From Candidatus Aphodocola excrementigallinarum (GTDB taxonomy: Bacteria; Bacillota_I; Bacilli_A; RF39; UBA660), in the NCBI GenBank assembly GCA_018714855.1, contig DVMT01000027.1, positions 1 through 49,415 on the forward strand: a stretch of 49,415 nucleotides of DNA, read 5' to 3'. The notes under the pieces were generated by a model. That model was not told where the DNA came from. It made no database searches and saw nothing but the letters and a program-made list of their open reading frames with translations. The translations under genes were made by a program, and so were the position numbers. Within the stretch, counting starts at the first letter, position 1. The number at the start of each line of letters is the position of its first letter. Positions 35,654-43,348 of this stretch are shown piece by piece.

Positions 35654-36335
35654 CCTTTATATCTATTATCATTTTTTCTTTCATAAAATTCTTAATTAAC
35701 ATTATTTTATTCATTATTTCATCTTCCAATTGTTTTATGTTTGGCATTAAAATATGTACGTTACAATTATAGTTTTTTAATTCTTCTTTTATCGTATCAT
35801 CAACATAACATCCATCATAGATAAATACGTTTACTTTTTTACCAGTGCAACTTAATTTTTTTACTTGAGTAAGTAACTTTCTTCCGATGTTTTTATATTT
35901 TATTATTTCCTCTACTTTATCTTCATAAAAAACTTCTTTATACCTCTCATCATCAATGTAATTTCTTTTGTTCGCTATTATTTGATGTGCTGCTTTTACC
36001 TCACAATAATTTAATATACCATCAATATCAACGTATGAAATATCGGCCTTTGTAATTACTTTACCCATTTTATCTTTTATTGCCACTTCGTTTTTTACAT
36101 CTTTATATAAGTGCTTGCAATAAGAAGTAGCGATAAAGTTTCCATAAACTCCAAGTAAGTTTTTTGTTACTTCATCAAGCGTTTTTAAACTATAGTTATT
36201 AATTATTTTTTCTTTAAATAATCTTATTATACTTATATCCATTTTTGAGGCATGATAAAAAATATGGCTATTAATACCACAATCTATTAAAAACTCTTTT
36301 AATTTTTCATTAGTATCAATCATTATTTTTTCCAT
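35628..36335 (-). CDS. Hypothetical protein, possible PD-(D/E)XK nuclease fold
   Basis: 235 residues, cytoplasmic, basic C-terminus (KDDKSVKKK). I do not recognise a named family. The central part YVDIDGILNYCEVKAAHQI resembles the D...(E)xK core of the PD-(D/E)XK superfamily, and KIGRKLLTQVKKL with the following strand VNVFIYDGC fits the later part of the same fold; this is inference from pattern only. The start could be the first ATG (after AAGAGG) or the ATG four codons later. A possible extended -10 (TGTTAAAAT, 36357-36365) precedes it, nearly identical to the one before the gene at 16668. Confidence 0.5.
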   Translation of the reverse strand: MEKIMIDTNEKLKEFLIDCGINSHIFYHASKMDISIIRLFKEKIINNYSLKTLDEVTKNLLGVYGNFIATSYCKHLYKDVKNEVAIKDKMGKVITKADISYVDIDGILNYCEVKAAHQIIANKRNYIDDERYKEVFYEDKVEEIIKYKNIGRKLLTQVKKLSCTGKKVNVFIYDGCYVDDTIKEELKNYNCNVHILMPNIKQLEDEIMNKIMLIKNFMKEKMIIDIKDDKSVKKK

Positions 36336-36440
36336 CTTCTTTTACCTCTTATAAATATTTTAACACACTTATTAATCTAATTTTACATTAGTCTTAATAT
36401 TTTATTTTTCTTTACATTATTTTCTTTTTTTACCTAATAA

Positions 36441-36470
36441 TTATCATAAAGTCTAAAAATATGCTATAAT
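36441..36470 (+). promoter_or_regulatory. Promoter of proS
   Basis: TTATCA, 18 bases, then an extended -10 TGCTATAAT (hexamer 36465-36470). The leader is too short for a T-box riboswitch, which often precedes aminoacyl-tRNA synthetase genes in Firmicutes. Confidence 0.6.
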
Positions 36471-36505
36471 ATTAAGCATGAATTACACAAGTAAGGAGTG
36501 TTAAA

Positions 36506-37942
36506 ATGAATGATAATCAGGTAAAAGAAATAACAAACAGGGATGTTGATTTTGCTAAATGGTACACGGATGTTGTTAAAAAAGCTGACTTAGTTGATTA
36601 CTCATCAGTTAAAGGAAGCATGATAATAAGACCTTATGGATATGCTATTTGGGAAAACATGCAAAGCATATTAGATAAAAAATTTAAAAGTACCAATCAC
36701 GAAAATGTACAAATGCCAATGTTTATACCAGAAAGTTTATTAAACGTAGAAAAAGAGCACGTTAAAGGTTTCGCACCAGAAGTAGCTTGGGTAACTTACG
36801 GTGGTGAAACTAAACTAGAAGAAAGAATGTGCGTAAGGCCTACTTCCGAAACACTTTTTTGTGAACATTTTAAAAAAATTATTAAATCATACAGGGACCT
36901 ACCTCTTTTATATAACCAGTGGTGTACAATAGTAAGATGGGAAAAAACAACGAGACCTTTCTTAAGAAGTCGTGAGATTTTATGGCAAGAAGGACACACC
37001 ATGCATGCTACTGAAAAAGAAGCTAAAGAAGAAACTTTAAGAATGCTTAAAATATATGAGGACTTTCAAAAAAACATTCTTGCAATACCTGTTTTTACTG
37101 GTAAAAAAACCGATAAAGAAAAGTTTGCGGGAGCAGATGAAACATACTCGGTAGAAGCGATGATGTATGACGGTGTTGCTCTTCAAAACGCAACTTCACA
37201 CTATTTTGGTCAGAATTTTTCTAAAGCGTTTGACATTAAGTTTTTAGATAAAGATAATAAGTTAAAATATCCATATCAAACATCTTGGGGATGCACAACC
37301 AGAATGATTGGGGCGCTTGTTATGGTTCATGGTGATAACAGAGGTCTTGTCTTACCTCCTAGAATAGCACCATATAAAGTAATTATAATTCCAATTAAAG
37401 ATGATGAGGAGATAAACAAAGTTGTAAATGATCTAAAAGAAGATTTAAGCGATTCACTAGTTACTTATAAAATAGATAACTCAAATAAAACTCCTGGATT
37501 TAAGTTTGCTGAAGCAGAGGTTAAAGGATACCCTATTAGAATAGAAGTTGGAAAGCGTGATTTAAAAGAAGGATTAGTAACAATCGTAAGACGTGATACC
37601 CTAGAAAAAATAAAAGTACCAATAGATGAGGCGGTAATGAAGGTTAATGAACTTTTAATAAACATCCAAAATGACATGTATGAAAGAGCCTTAAAAAGAC
37701 GCAATAGCATGATATATGAAGCATCTAATTATGAAGAAATGACAAAGATTGCTAAAGAAAAACCAGGATTTATCTTTACTAACTGGTGTGGTGATGAAGC
37801 GTGTGAAAACAAAATAAAAGATGACTTAGGTTTAAAATCAAGGTGCATTCCTTTTGAAGGAGCAGAGCCTGACGGTGATAAAACTTGCGTATGCTGTGGT
37901 AAGAAAGCAACAACTAAAATATACTGGGCTAAACAATACTAA
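36506..37942 (+). CDS. proS: Prolyl-tRNA synthetase, short class 3 type
   Basis: 478 residues, lacking the editing insertion of the longer bacterial form (about 570 residues), hence the archaeal/eukaryote-like ProS3 type also found in mycoplasmas and some Firmicutes. Class II motifs are present: KGSMIIRPYGYAIWENMQ, the motif 2 area WEKTTRPFLRSREILWQEGH and the motif 3 area with MVHGDNRGLVLPPRIAP. The C-terminal zinc-type domain carries cysteines (WCGDEACE, CVCCGKKATTKIYWAKQY) and the conserved terminal Tyr. Confidence 0.96.
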   Translation: MNDNQVKEITNRDVDFAKWYTDVVKKADLVDYSSVKGSMIIRPYGYAIWENMQSILDKKFKSTNHENVQMPMFIPESLLNVEKEHVKGFAPEVAWVTYGGETKLEERMCVRPTSETLFCEHFKKIIKSYRDLPLLYNQWCTIVRWEKTTRPFLRSREILWQEGHTMHATEKEAKEETLRMLKIYEDFQKNILAIPVFTGKKTDKEKFAGADETYSVEAMMYDGVALQNATSHYFGQNFSKAFDIKFLDKDNKLKYPYQTSWGCTTRMIGALVMVHGDNRGLVLPPRIAPYKVIIIPIKDDEEINKVVNDLKEDLSDSLVTYKIDNSNKTPGFKFAEAEVKGYPIRIEVGKRDLKEGLVTIVRRDTLEKIKVPIDEAVMKVNELLINIQNDMYERALKRRNSMIYEASNYEEMTKIAKEKPGFIFTNWCGDEACENKIKDDLGLKSRCIPFEGAEPDGDKTCVCCGKKATTKIYWAKQY

Positions 37943-37969
37943 ACTTATGAGCAAATCATAAGTTTTTTT
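37943..37969 (+). terminator. Terminator of proS
   Basis: ACTTATGA, loop GCAAA, TCATAAGT, T run. Perfect eight-pair stem. Confidence 0.85.
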
Positions 37970-37999
37970 ATTATAAATATAATTATAATGGTGATATAA

Positions 38000-38437
38000 A
38001 TGTTAACAAAAGAATATGAGCAAGGTTATATTAGTTCCTTTGCAAAGATCTTTACCGTTTTAAAAGAAGAATATGAATGCTTAGTAAAACAAGGTGAATG
38101 TGAAAATTACGAAATAGAAATAAAAAGTATAAATAATGAAGATATAAAAGATTACTTAAGCATTTGTTTTCAAAAGCAAAATGGTTCATTAATAATAGCC
38201 TCCTCTAAAAACATAAATGAAGAAATAACAAAAAAGGTAGTAAAAGACGTATCACTTGCTTTAAATGAAAGCCCACTTGCTAGTTACAACTTTAAAGATT
38301 TAAAAGATTACGTAATATATCATTTTTCTTATGTAAAAGAAAACGTACTTATTGATAACAGGCAAATACTTAATGATTTAAAAGTTAAAGATGAAATAGA
38401 AAACCTAAACTTTGATATTAATCCATTAACGTATTAA
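38000..38437 (+). CDS. Hypothetical protein
   Basis: 145 residues, acidic, no membrane segment and no signal peptide. No family recognised. The sequence alternates strands and helices (YEIEIKSINNEDIKDYLSI, SLIIASSKNINEEITKKVVK). It has a GGTGATATAA ribosome site, is isolated between two perfect terminators, and lies convergent to the cotJ operon. Codon use resembles the neighbours, which supports a real gene. Confidence 0.6.
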   Translation: MLTKEYEQGYISSFAKIFTVLKEEYECLVKQGECENYEIEIKSINNEDIKDYLSICFQKQNGSLIIASSKNINEEITKKVVKDVSLALNESPLASYNFKDLKDYVIYHFSYVKENVLIDNRQILNDLKVKDEIENLNFDINPLTY

Positions 38438-38469
38438 AAAAACTTACGAGTTAAACTCGTAAGCTTTTT
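38437..38469. terminator. Bidirectional terminator between the hypothetical gene and cotJC
   Basis: CTTACGAG, loop TTAAA, CTCGTAAG, flanked by an A run on the left and a T run on the right, so it works for both converging transcripts. Confidence 0.85.
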
Positions 38470-39031
38470 ATTTATAATAATATTTAGCTTTATATTCATC
38501 TGATAACTCTTTAAACCTGTTATAGTGAACTATTTCTCTTTGTCTTAGCCATAGTAATGGTCCGGTAATATCTGGATCATCGGATAAGTCAATTAAATGC
38601 TCATAGATTGCACGTGCTTTTTGTTCAGCGGCTAAATCCTCTTCTAAGTCTGCTACTGGATCACCCGTTGTTGATATGTAAGTTGCCGTCCAAGCTACAC
38701 CATTAGAATCAGTTGGAAATAAAGCAAGGCCATGTTCAGTGTAATTTCCTTCTAGTCCTGCCGCTTTTAACTCTTCTATAGTTGCTCCTTTCATCATTTG
38801 ACTTACCATCGTGCAAATCATTTCAACGTGAGCAAGCTCTTCCGTTCCGATGTCATTTAAAAGTGCTCTTCCTTTTGCATCTGGCATCGTGTATCTTTGG
38901 TTTAAGTATCTAAGTGCGGCACCAAGTTCACCTTGAGCACCACCGTACTGGCTTATAACGGCTTTGGCCATTTTTAAGTTCTTTTTCTTTATGTTAATTG
39001 GATATTGTAATTTTTTTGAATACTTCCACAT
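38468..39031 (-). CDS. cotJC: Spore coat protein CotJC, manganese-catalase-like
   Basis: 187 residues from the ATG at 39031, which follows a run of G ending a strong ribosome site; the track adds seven upstream residues. It is a four-helix diiron/dimanganese carboxylate protein: E/H ligands in ELGAALRYLNQRY, GTEELAHVEMI, LAAEQKARAIYEHL and REIVHYNRF. It starts MWKYSKKLQYP, typical of CotJC. In Bacillus the CotJ proteins are inner coat components made in the mother cell under sigma-E. Gene order cotJAB-cotJC with 13 bases between matches the cotJABC operon. Confidence 0.93.
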   Translation of the reverse strand: MWKYSKKLQYPINIKKKNLKMAKAVISQYGGAQGELGAALRYLNQRYTMPDAKGRALLNDIGTEELAHVEMICTMVSQMMKGATIEELKAAGLEGNYTEHGLALFPTDSNGVAWTATYISTTGDPVADLEEDLAAEQKARAIYEHLIDLSDDPDITGPLLWLRQREIVHYNRFKELSDEYKAKYYYK

Positions 39032-39044
39032 GTTTATCCCCCCC

Positions 39045-39554
39045 CTATTCATTCCATGGCCAAGGATTTTCTATCCAAGCCCAAGGTGTCATGCTAAGAC
39101 CTTCGTTATCGGATAAATCAACTGGACCATATTTCCTTTCATATTGATCATTAAGCATTTTCTCTTGCTTATTATATTCATTGTACATTTTTATTGCATT
39201 AGCATCATCTGGATGAGTATCTAAGTATAAATTAATATCATGAGCTGCAAAAGCCATTTCTTGTAACTTATATAAATCGCTTTGTCTTTCACTATTTATT
39301 CTTGGGGTGGCATAGGTCATGTTTTTATAAGGAATATAAGTTCCTGCTTCCATGTTACCTCTTAAAAAGCCTTCTCTAGGGCTTAAAAACTTGTTTTTAT
39401 TTACCATGTTTTGATTATTAAAACTAGCATTAGTGTTTGTTTTACTAATCATGTTCATTTGAGTGTTTAAGTTGGTATTATTTGGCATAACAGCGGGCAT
39501 CATAAAAGTTCTAAACAAAATATCATCCATCCCATACGTATAATTATTTGTCAT
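39045..39554 (-). CDS. CotJA-CotJB fusion spore coat protein
   Basis: 169 residues. Residues about 50-85 (FLSPREGFLRGNMEAGTYIP...) resemble CotJA (consensus SPxxAFxxGTxFPxLxxPY). Residues about 92-169 are a clear CotJB: LYKLQEMAFAAHDINLYLDT, HPDD, YNEYNKQEKML, YERKYGPVDLSD and the terminal WAWIENPWPWNE. In Bacillus and most Clostridia these are two genes. Here they form one continuous frame followed by cotJC. The N-terminal 50 residues are Asn/Met-rich and low complexity. A good AGGAGG ribosome site precedes the start. Confidence 0.82.
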   Translation of the reverse strand: MTNNYTYGMDDILFRTFMMPAVMPNNTNLNTQMNMISKTNTNASFNNQNMVNKNKFLSPREGFLRGNMEAGTYIPYKNMTYATPRINSERQSDLYKLQEMAFAAHDINLYLDTHPDDANAIKMYNEYNKQEKMLNDQYERKYGPVDLSDNEGLSMTPWAWIENPWPWNE

Positions 39555-39594
39555 TTTCTTACCTCCTAGCCTATTATATACATCTAAAGGCTAT

Positions 39595-39624
39595 GGTGTA
39601 TGGGTAATAAACTAAGTAAATAAA
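39595..39624 (-). promoter_or_regulatory. Candidate sigma-E-like promoter of the cotJ operon
   Basis: Minus strand TTTATTT, 15 bases, CATACACC. The -10 element matches the sigma-E consensus CATACANT at seven of eight positions; the -35 is weak. A sigma-A-like TATAAT lies closer to the gene. Known control of cotJ by sigma-E in Bacillus makes the reading attractive but not proven. Confidence 0.35.
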
Positions 39625-39706
39625 TATTTAATAATTTTAAAATAATTAGCATATAATAATCATGTAATAGTTTTCTAAATTCTTTTCATTTTTTCTTGGA
39701 AGGCTA

Positions 39707-39734
39707 TTGACAATATCTTAAAAATAAGTATAAT
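39707..39734 (+). promoter_or_regulatory. Promoter of tRNA-Gly
   Basis: Consensus TTGACA (39707-39712), 16 bases, consensus TATAAT (39729-39734), with the tRNA beginning 18 bases later. Best sigma-A promoter in the window. Confidence 0.85.
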
Positions 39735-39752
39735 TAAAAATGCCTACTTAAT

Positions 39753-39826
39753 GCAGGTGTAGTTTAATGGTAGAACCACAGCCTTCCAAGCTGTATACGG
39801 GAGTTCGATTCTCCTCACCTGCTCCA
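39753..39826 (+). tRNA. tRNA-Gly (anticodon TCC), CCA encoded
   Basis: 74 bases. Acceptor arm GCAGGTG pairs with CACCTGC, discriminator T, encoded CCA. D arm with AATGGTAGA, anticodon stem ACAGC/GCTGT around the loop CTTCCAA (anticodon TCC), T arm with GTTCGATTC. It has its own promoter and terminator. A 16-base inverted copy of part of its anticodon arm and variable region lies 50 bases downstream. Confidence 0.97.
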
Positions 39827-39836
39827 TATAAAAGTT

Positions 39837-39866
39837 AACAGACTAATTATTAGTCTGTTTTTTTAT
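39837..39866 (+). terminator. Terminator of tRNA-Gly
   Basis: AACAGACTAA, three-base loop, TTAGTCTGTT, T run; a perfect ten-pair stem. Confidence 0.85.
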
Positions 39867-39874
39867 ACTTGTTG

Positions 39875-39895
39875 CTCCCGTATACAGCTTAGGAA
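39875..39895 (-). repeat. Inverted partial copy of tRNA-Gly
   Basis: CTCCCGTATACAGCTT is exactly complementary to tRNA-Gly positions 39788-39803; after one inserted A the match continues for four bases (GGAA). It covers the 3' side of the anticodon arm and the variable region. It also falls inside an open minus-strand frame of about 45 codons that follows the stop of the DUF1016 gene in the same frame. Confidence 0.55.
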
Positions 39896-39995
39896 TGATG
39901 CGGTTCGTTTTATATAAAGATTGAGTCATATAACTTTCATTCATATTTTCAATTATATCATCGGCTAAGTTATACCATTTAACTTGTATATAAAT

Positions 39996-41021
39996 TTACT
40001 TGTTTATTTCAAAATTTATTTTTTCCTCTTCAATAGCGGTAATCAATTCTTTTTCTGTCGGCATATGTAATTTGTATTCTGACGAAAATATTGTTTTATT
40101 ATCCTCTGGTAGCGTATATTTTACAACTGTTTCATTTTTGTTTGTTGATAATAATATTCCTACCGTTGGATTTTCATCTTCTTGTTTAATCTTTCTATCA
40201 TAGTAATTTACATACATTTGCATCTGCCCAATATCATGATGAGTTACTTTTCCTATTTTTAAATCAATTATAACAAAGCATCTTAAAAGTCTGTTATAGA
40301 AAACTAAATCAGGATAAAAGTGATCTTCTTCTAATGTTAATCTAACTTGATTACCTACATAACTAAAACCCTTTCCTAGTTCTAATAAAAATTCTTTTAA
40401 ATGTTCTAAAATATTTTTTTCTAAATCAGATTCTAGATAATTTGTATTCTCTTTTATATCTAAAAATTCCAAAACAAATGAATCTTTAACTAGATCTTTA
40501 TTTGTCTTTAAAATTTGCCCTTTTTCAGATAGTTCCAATACTTTTTCTTTATCAGCAGATAATGATAGTCTTTCGTATAATAAAGAATCTCTTTGTCTTT
40601 GAAGTTCTCTTACACTCCATCTAGAGTTTATACATTCATTTATATAGAATTTTCTTTTGGGTACATCTTCTATTTTTATTATTTCAATATAATGAGACCA
40701 ACTTAATTGCGACGACACTGTTGTTGCATTTGGAAAATAAATATAAAATTTTCTCATTCTTTCTAAATTTCTTTTAGAAAAACCTTTACCAAATTCATTA
40801 GTTAATTTTTGAGATAATTTATCAAGTACAGCATCACCATAGTTGGCTCTTTCATCACCCTGTTGTATTTCCATAATTGCTTTTCCAATGTTCCAATATA
40901 AATTAAGCATTTCAGTATTTACGACACTATACACTTTATTTCTACTACTAATAACTAATTTCTTAATATTATCAAATATATTATTAATTTTATTATCATT
41001 TTTAAATAATTGATTATTCAT
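39996..41021 (-). CDS. DUF1016 / YhcG-like PDDEXK nuclease domain protein
   Basis: 341 residues. The N-terminal DUF1016 domain (about 10-170) includes NLYWNIGKAIMEIQ, ANYGDAVLDKLSQKL, GFSKRNLERMRKFY, QLSWSHYIEII and SRWSVRELQRQ. The C-terminal nuclease domain has the PD-(D/E)XK core FYPDLVFYNRLLRCFVIIDL followed by LKIGKVTHHDIGQMQMY. These proteins are widespread near mobile elements and restriction loci; function is not established beyond the fold. It is the first gene of the accessory arm, directly after tRNA-Gly. In the same frame past its TAA, about 45 codons remain open (QVKWYNLADDII...), possibly a lost extension. Confidence 0.88.
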   Translation of the reverse strand: MNNQLFKNDNKINNIFDNIKKLVISSRNKVYSVVNTEMLNLYWNIGKAIMEIQQGDERANYGDAVLDKLSQKLTNEFGKGFSKRNLERMRKFYIYFPNATTVSSQLSWSHYIEIIKIEDVPKRKFYINECINSRWSVRELQRQRDSLLYERLSLSADKEKVLELSEKGQILKTNKDLVKDSFVLEFLDIKENTNYLESDLEKNILEHLKEFLLELGKGFSYVGNQVRLTLEEDHFYPDLVFYNRLLRCFVIIDLKIGKVTHHDIGQMQMYVNYYDRKIKQEDENPTVGILLSTNKNETVVKYTLPEDNKTIFSSEYKLHMPTEKELITAIEEEKINFEINK

Positions 41022-41329
41022 TAATTACCTCCTCATACTAATTATTAGGCAAAACTTTTAAAATTCCCCTATAAAAATTAAAAAAGATAAGTTTATGTTC
41101 TTATCTTTCTACGTAATATTTTGTATATACATTTTGAAGCTAAATTAGGTTCATAAACCAATGAAAAATGAATAAATCAATTATATTTAGTAATGAATAT
41201 TAAATTAGATTAAATAATTTAATGAAAAAAAATTTAAAAAGTAAGATAAATTATTATCTCAAAAAAGGCAAAGGAACTAATCAATATTTATACTCAAACA
41301 TAAATTTTTATAAGAAAATTCTTATACTC
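41022..41329. other. Intergenic stretch, no gene recognised
   Basis: Very AT-rich. It holds the terminator at 41078-41107 and a possible plus-strand frame of 56 codons from 41222 that lacks a ribosome site and runs antisense into the HD gene; I do not support it as a gene. No repeat or RNA structure beyond the terminator is visible. Confidence 0.5.
41078..41107 (-). terminator. Terminator, minus strand, downstream of the HD-hydrolase operon
   Basis: Minus strand AAGATAAG, eight-base loop, CTTATCTT, then TTTT. It lies 220 bases after the stop of the HD protein gene and before the DUF1016 gene. Confidence 0.6.
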
Positions 41330-42001
41330 CTATTTAAGATAATTATTCAAATAATTTATCCATTCTGGAGCATTTTCTTCTTGAAATAAATGATAAAGAA
41401 AATCAACAACAATTTGATGTCTACTCTTTGCTTCTTTTTTACCTGATGTCGTTAACATTAAATTTTTAAGTTTCAAAATTTTTTCAAATATGTGGCACAC
41501 ACTACTATCAGCGCATTTTCTCGTATATTTTTCAGCTGTCATATCTTCTATTGGAAATGCATCTTTATTGAAAAAAGGTTTTCCGTTTTTCATACTATAT
41601 TTATAAACTCGTAAAATGCCATTAGCACCTAAAGCATCACACATATCTGCATCAGATACAATTTTACCTTCAAGAGTTGTTAGGCAACAACCTTTTAATC
41701 TCTTACTATATCCTATATTATTAAGAGCAAGACATACTTGTTCTTGTATATTTTTATTTACATTACAATCTTCCATAATATTTTTTGCATTTGTTAAATT
41801 CTCAGCATTATCCATACCAAATAATTTATAATCATCAACATCATGGAGTAATGCTATCAAAGAAACAATATCTTTGTTAGCGTTTTCTTTTTCTGCAAAT
41901 TTTAAAGATAGTTCTAAAACTCTATTTATATGATCCATTCCGTGTCCAGAATTATCTTCATTTAATAATTCACTTACTTGTTTTTTTACTTTTTGTATCA
42001 T
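41330..42001 (-). CDS. HD domain phosphohydrolase
   Basis: 223 residues. HD-superfamily metal ligands: His in SGHGMDHINRVLEL, the HD pair in LIALLHDVDD and the distal Asp in KIVSDADMCDALGANGI. This layout matches small HD hydrolases of the YedJ type, which cleave phosphate from nucleotides or related small molecules; substrate unknown. The start codon overlaps the stop of the preceding gene by one base (TAATG) with GGAGA before it, so the two are coupled. Confidence 0.85.
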   Translation of the reverse strand: MIQKVKKQVSELLNEDNSGHGMDHINRVLELSLKFAEKENANKDIVSLIALLHDVDDYKLFGMDNAENLTNAKNIMEDCNVNKNIQEQVCLALNNIGYSKRLKGCCLTTLEGKIVSDADMCDALGANGILRVYKYSMKNGKPFFNKDAFPIEDMTAEKYTRKCADSSVCHIFEKILKLKNLMLTTSGKKEAKSRHQIVVDFLYHLFQEENAPEWINYLNNYLK

Positions 42002-42786
42002 TATTTAATCTCCTTAAACCCATTTCTACTCCATAACCAAAGCGGTGTATGAATATCGATTGGTTTATAATTTGTATTTTTAAATAATTCTTGCCATCTA
42101 TCTATTACAATTTGCTGAACATTGCTAGAATTAAATTCATTATCTGTAATTAATCCTAATTTATGAGTGGCTTTACATACATGGGTATCTGGAGCAACAG
42201 TCAAATTTTCTATATTTTTATACTTTCTATCAGTATATTGATAAATTACATACAGCCAATAATTACATATTTTAGTTCCTGATAAATACGGAAATTTCTT
42301 TTTATTATCCTTTTGTATAAAACGTCTTATTTTATCCACATCATTATCCAAACTGTCAAATAATTTTCTTATGTCTCCATCAAATAATTCTATAAAAGTA
42401 TTGCAAAGTGTCAACCATATTTCAGTTTGCTTTTGTTTTTGTAACGCAACTTTATATTTTATTAAAGCATGCTGAACTTCTTCAAAAGGCTTTTCTAAAC
42501 ACAACTTAGGATCAAATACAAATCTAGTTTCTTCATCAGTATAGGTTTTTAACGCACTTTCCCAAAGTATATAAGAATTTCTTTGATAATTTAGTGCCAT
42601 TGGCAAAGTGAAATATAAATAATTTTCTAAACTAGATTTTTCAAAATGCGGATTTACATCTTCAGGCATTACTTCGCCACCAAGTTCTCCATTTTTATAC
42701 ATTACAATGAGTTTATCAACTTTATCTAATATTTCTTTTTTGTTCGTGACTACATCCACTTGCAAATTAACATAAATAGTTAACAA
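42001..42786 (-). CDS. Hypothetical protein with helix-hairpin-helix glycosylase-like C-terminus
   Basis: 261 residues in the track, but the start (TTG at 42786) has no clear ribosome site and is uncertain. The C-terminal half resembles the HhH-GPD fold of base-excision glycosylases: KFPYLSGTKICNYWL in place of the LPGVGxKTA hairpin, then VAPDTHVCKATHKLGLI matching the D-x-HV-xR-xxxRLGL segment with the catalytic Asp, then PIDIHTPLWLWSRNGF. The catalytic Lys typical of bifunctional enzymes is not evident and no iron-sulfur cysteines follow. The N-terminal half is unrecognised. Coupled to the HD hydrolase downstream. Confidence 0.5.
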   Translation of the reverse strand: MLTIYVNLQVDVVTNKKEILDKVDKLIVMYKNGELGGEVMPEDVNPHFEKSSLENYLYFTLPMALNYQRNSYILWESALKTYTDEETRFVFDPKLCLEKPFEEVQHALIKYKVALQKQKQTEIWLTLCNTFIELFDGDIRKLFDSLDNDVDKIRRFIQKDNKKKFPYLSGTKICNYWLYVIYQYTDRKYKNIENLTVAPDTHVCKATHKLGLITDNEFNSSNVQQIVIDRWQELFKNTNYKPIDIHTPLWLWSRNGFKEIK

Positions 42787-42793
42787 GTAACAA

Positions 42794-43348
42794 TTATAAG
42801 TATTTTAATAATTCAGGAAACTCTGTATATCCACTTTCAGAATTTAAATGACCACCACCTGAAATCATAACCTGATTTTCAGTTATAGTATCTGCAAATT
42901 CTTTTTCTGCTTCATATTTTACATAAGGATCATTATCAGAGTAAAAACATACAATGTCATTACAATATTTTTTTACATCCGAAAGATTATCAAAATACAT
43001 ACTTTCATTAACTGCATCATAATCTTTATCTATTCCAAAATAATTGTTAAAGCCACAAACTAAAACTAATCTTTTAACTTTAATCTTATTTTCAACTATG
43101 AATTTACATATAAAGATAGGCGCTATTGAATGAGCAAATATAATTGTATTTTCGTTTATAATATTTGCTTCAACATAAGTCTTTAAAAGTTTAGACCAAT
43201 TTTCATAACTTTGATAACCAACTCCTGTTGGAAAGTCTGGAGTATAAATTTCTAAATCTTTGCTTTCTATTTCTTTTCTTAGATACGGAATCCAATTAGA
43301 AAATGGACTTCCAAAACTTCCATGGACTAATAAATGATTATTTTTCAC
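42794..43348 (-). CDS. RBBP9/YdeN-type alpha/beta hydrolase
   Basis: 184 residues, the short serine-hydrolase family. Opening strand HLLVHGSFGSP, nucleophile Ser in IIFAHSIAPIF, Asp in FYSDNDPYV and His in ISGGGHLNSESGY complete the triad. No signal peptide, so cytoplasmic; substrate unknown. GTG start overlaps the end of the deaminase fusion gene by 11 bases, so the two are translationally coupled. Confidence 0.85.
   Translation of the reverse strand: MKNNHLLVHGSFGSPFSNWIPYLRKEIESKDLEIYTPDFPTGVGYQSYENWSKLLKTYVEANIINENTIIFAHSIAPIFICKFIVENKIKVKRLVLVCGFNNYFGIDKDYDAVNESMYFDNLSDVKKYCNDIVCFYSDNDPYVKYEAEKEFADTITENQVMISGGGHLNSESGYTEFPELLKYL

Noticed and set aside
36370-36505. T-box riboswitch before proS
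   Set aside because: The predicted leader is only about 30 bases and lacks the T-box sequence.
39996-40203. Track plus-strand ORF 40000-40203
   Set aside because: Antisense shadow of the DUF1016 C-terminus.
41222-41392. Plus-strand frame of about 56 codons starting MKKNLKSK
   Set aside because: No ribosome site, runs antisense into the HD hydrolase gene, and its hydrophobic end is the mirror of coding sequence; no family resemblance.
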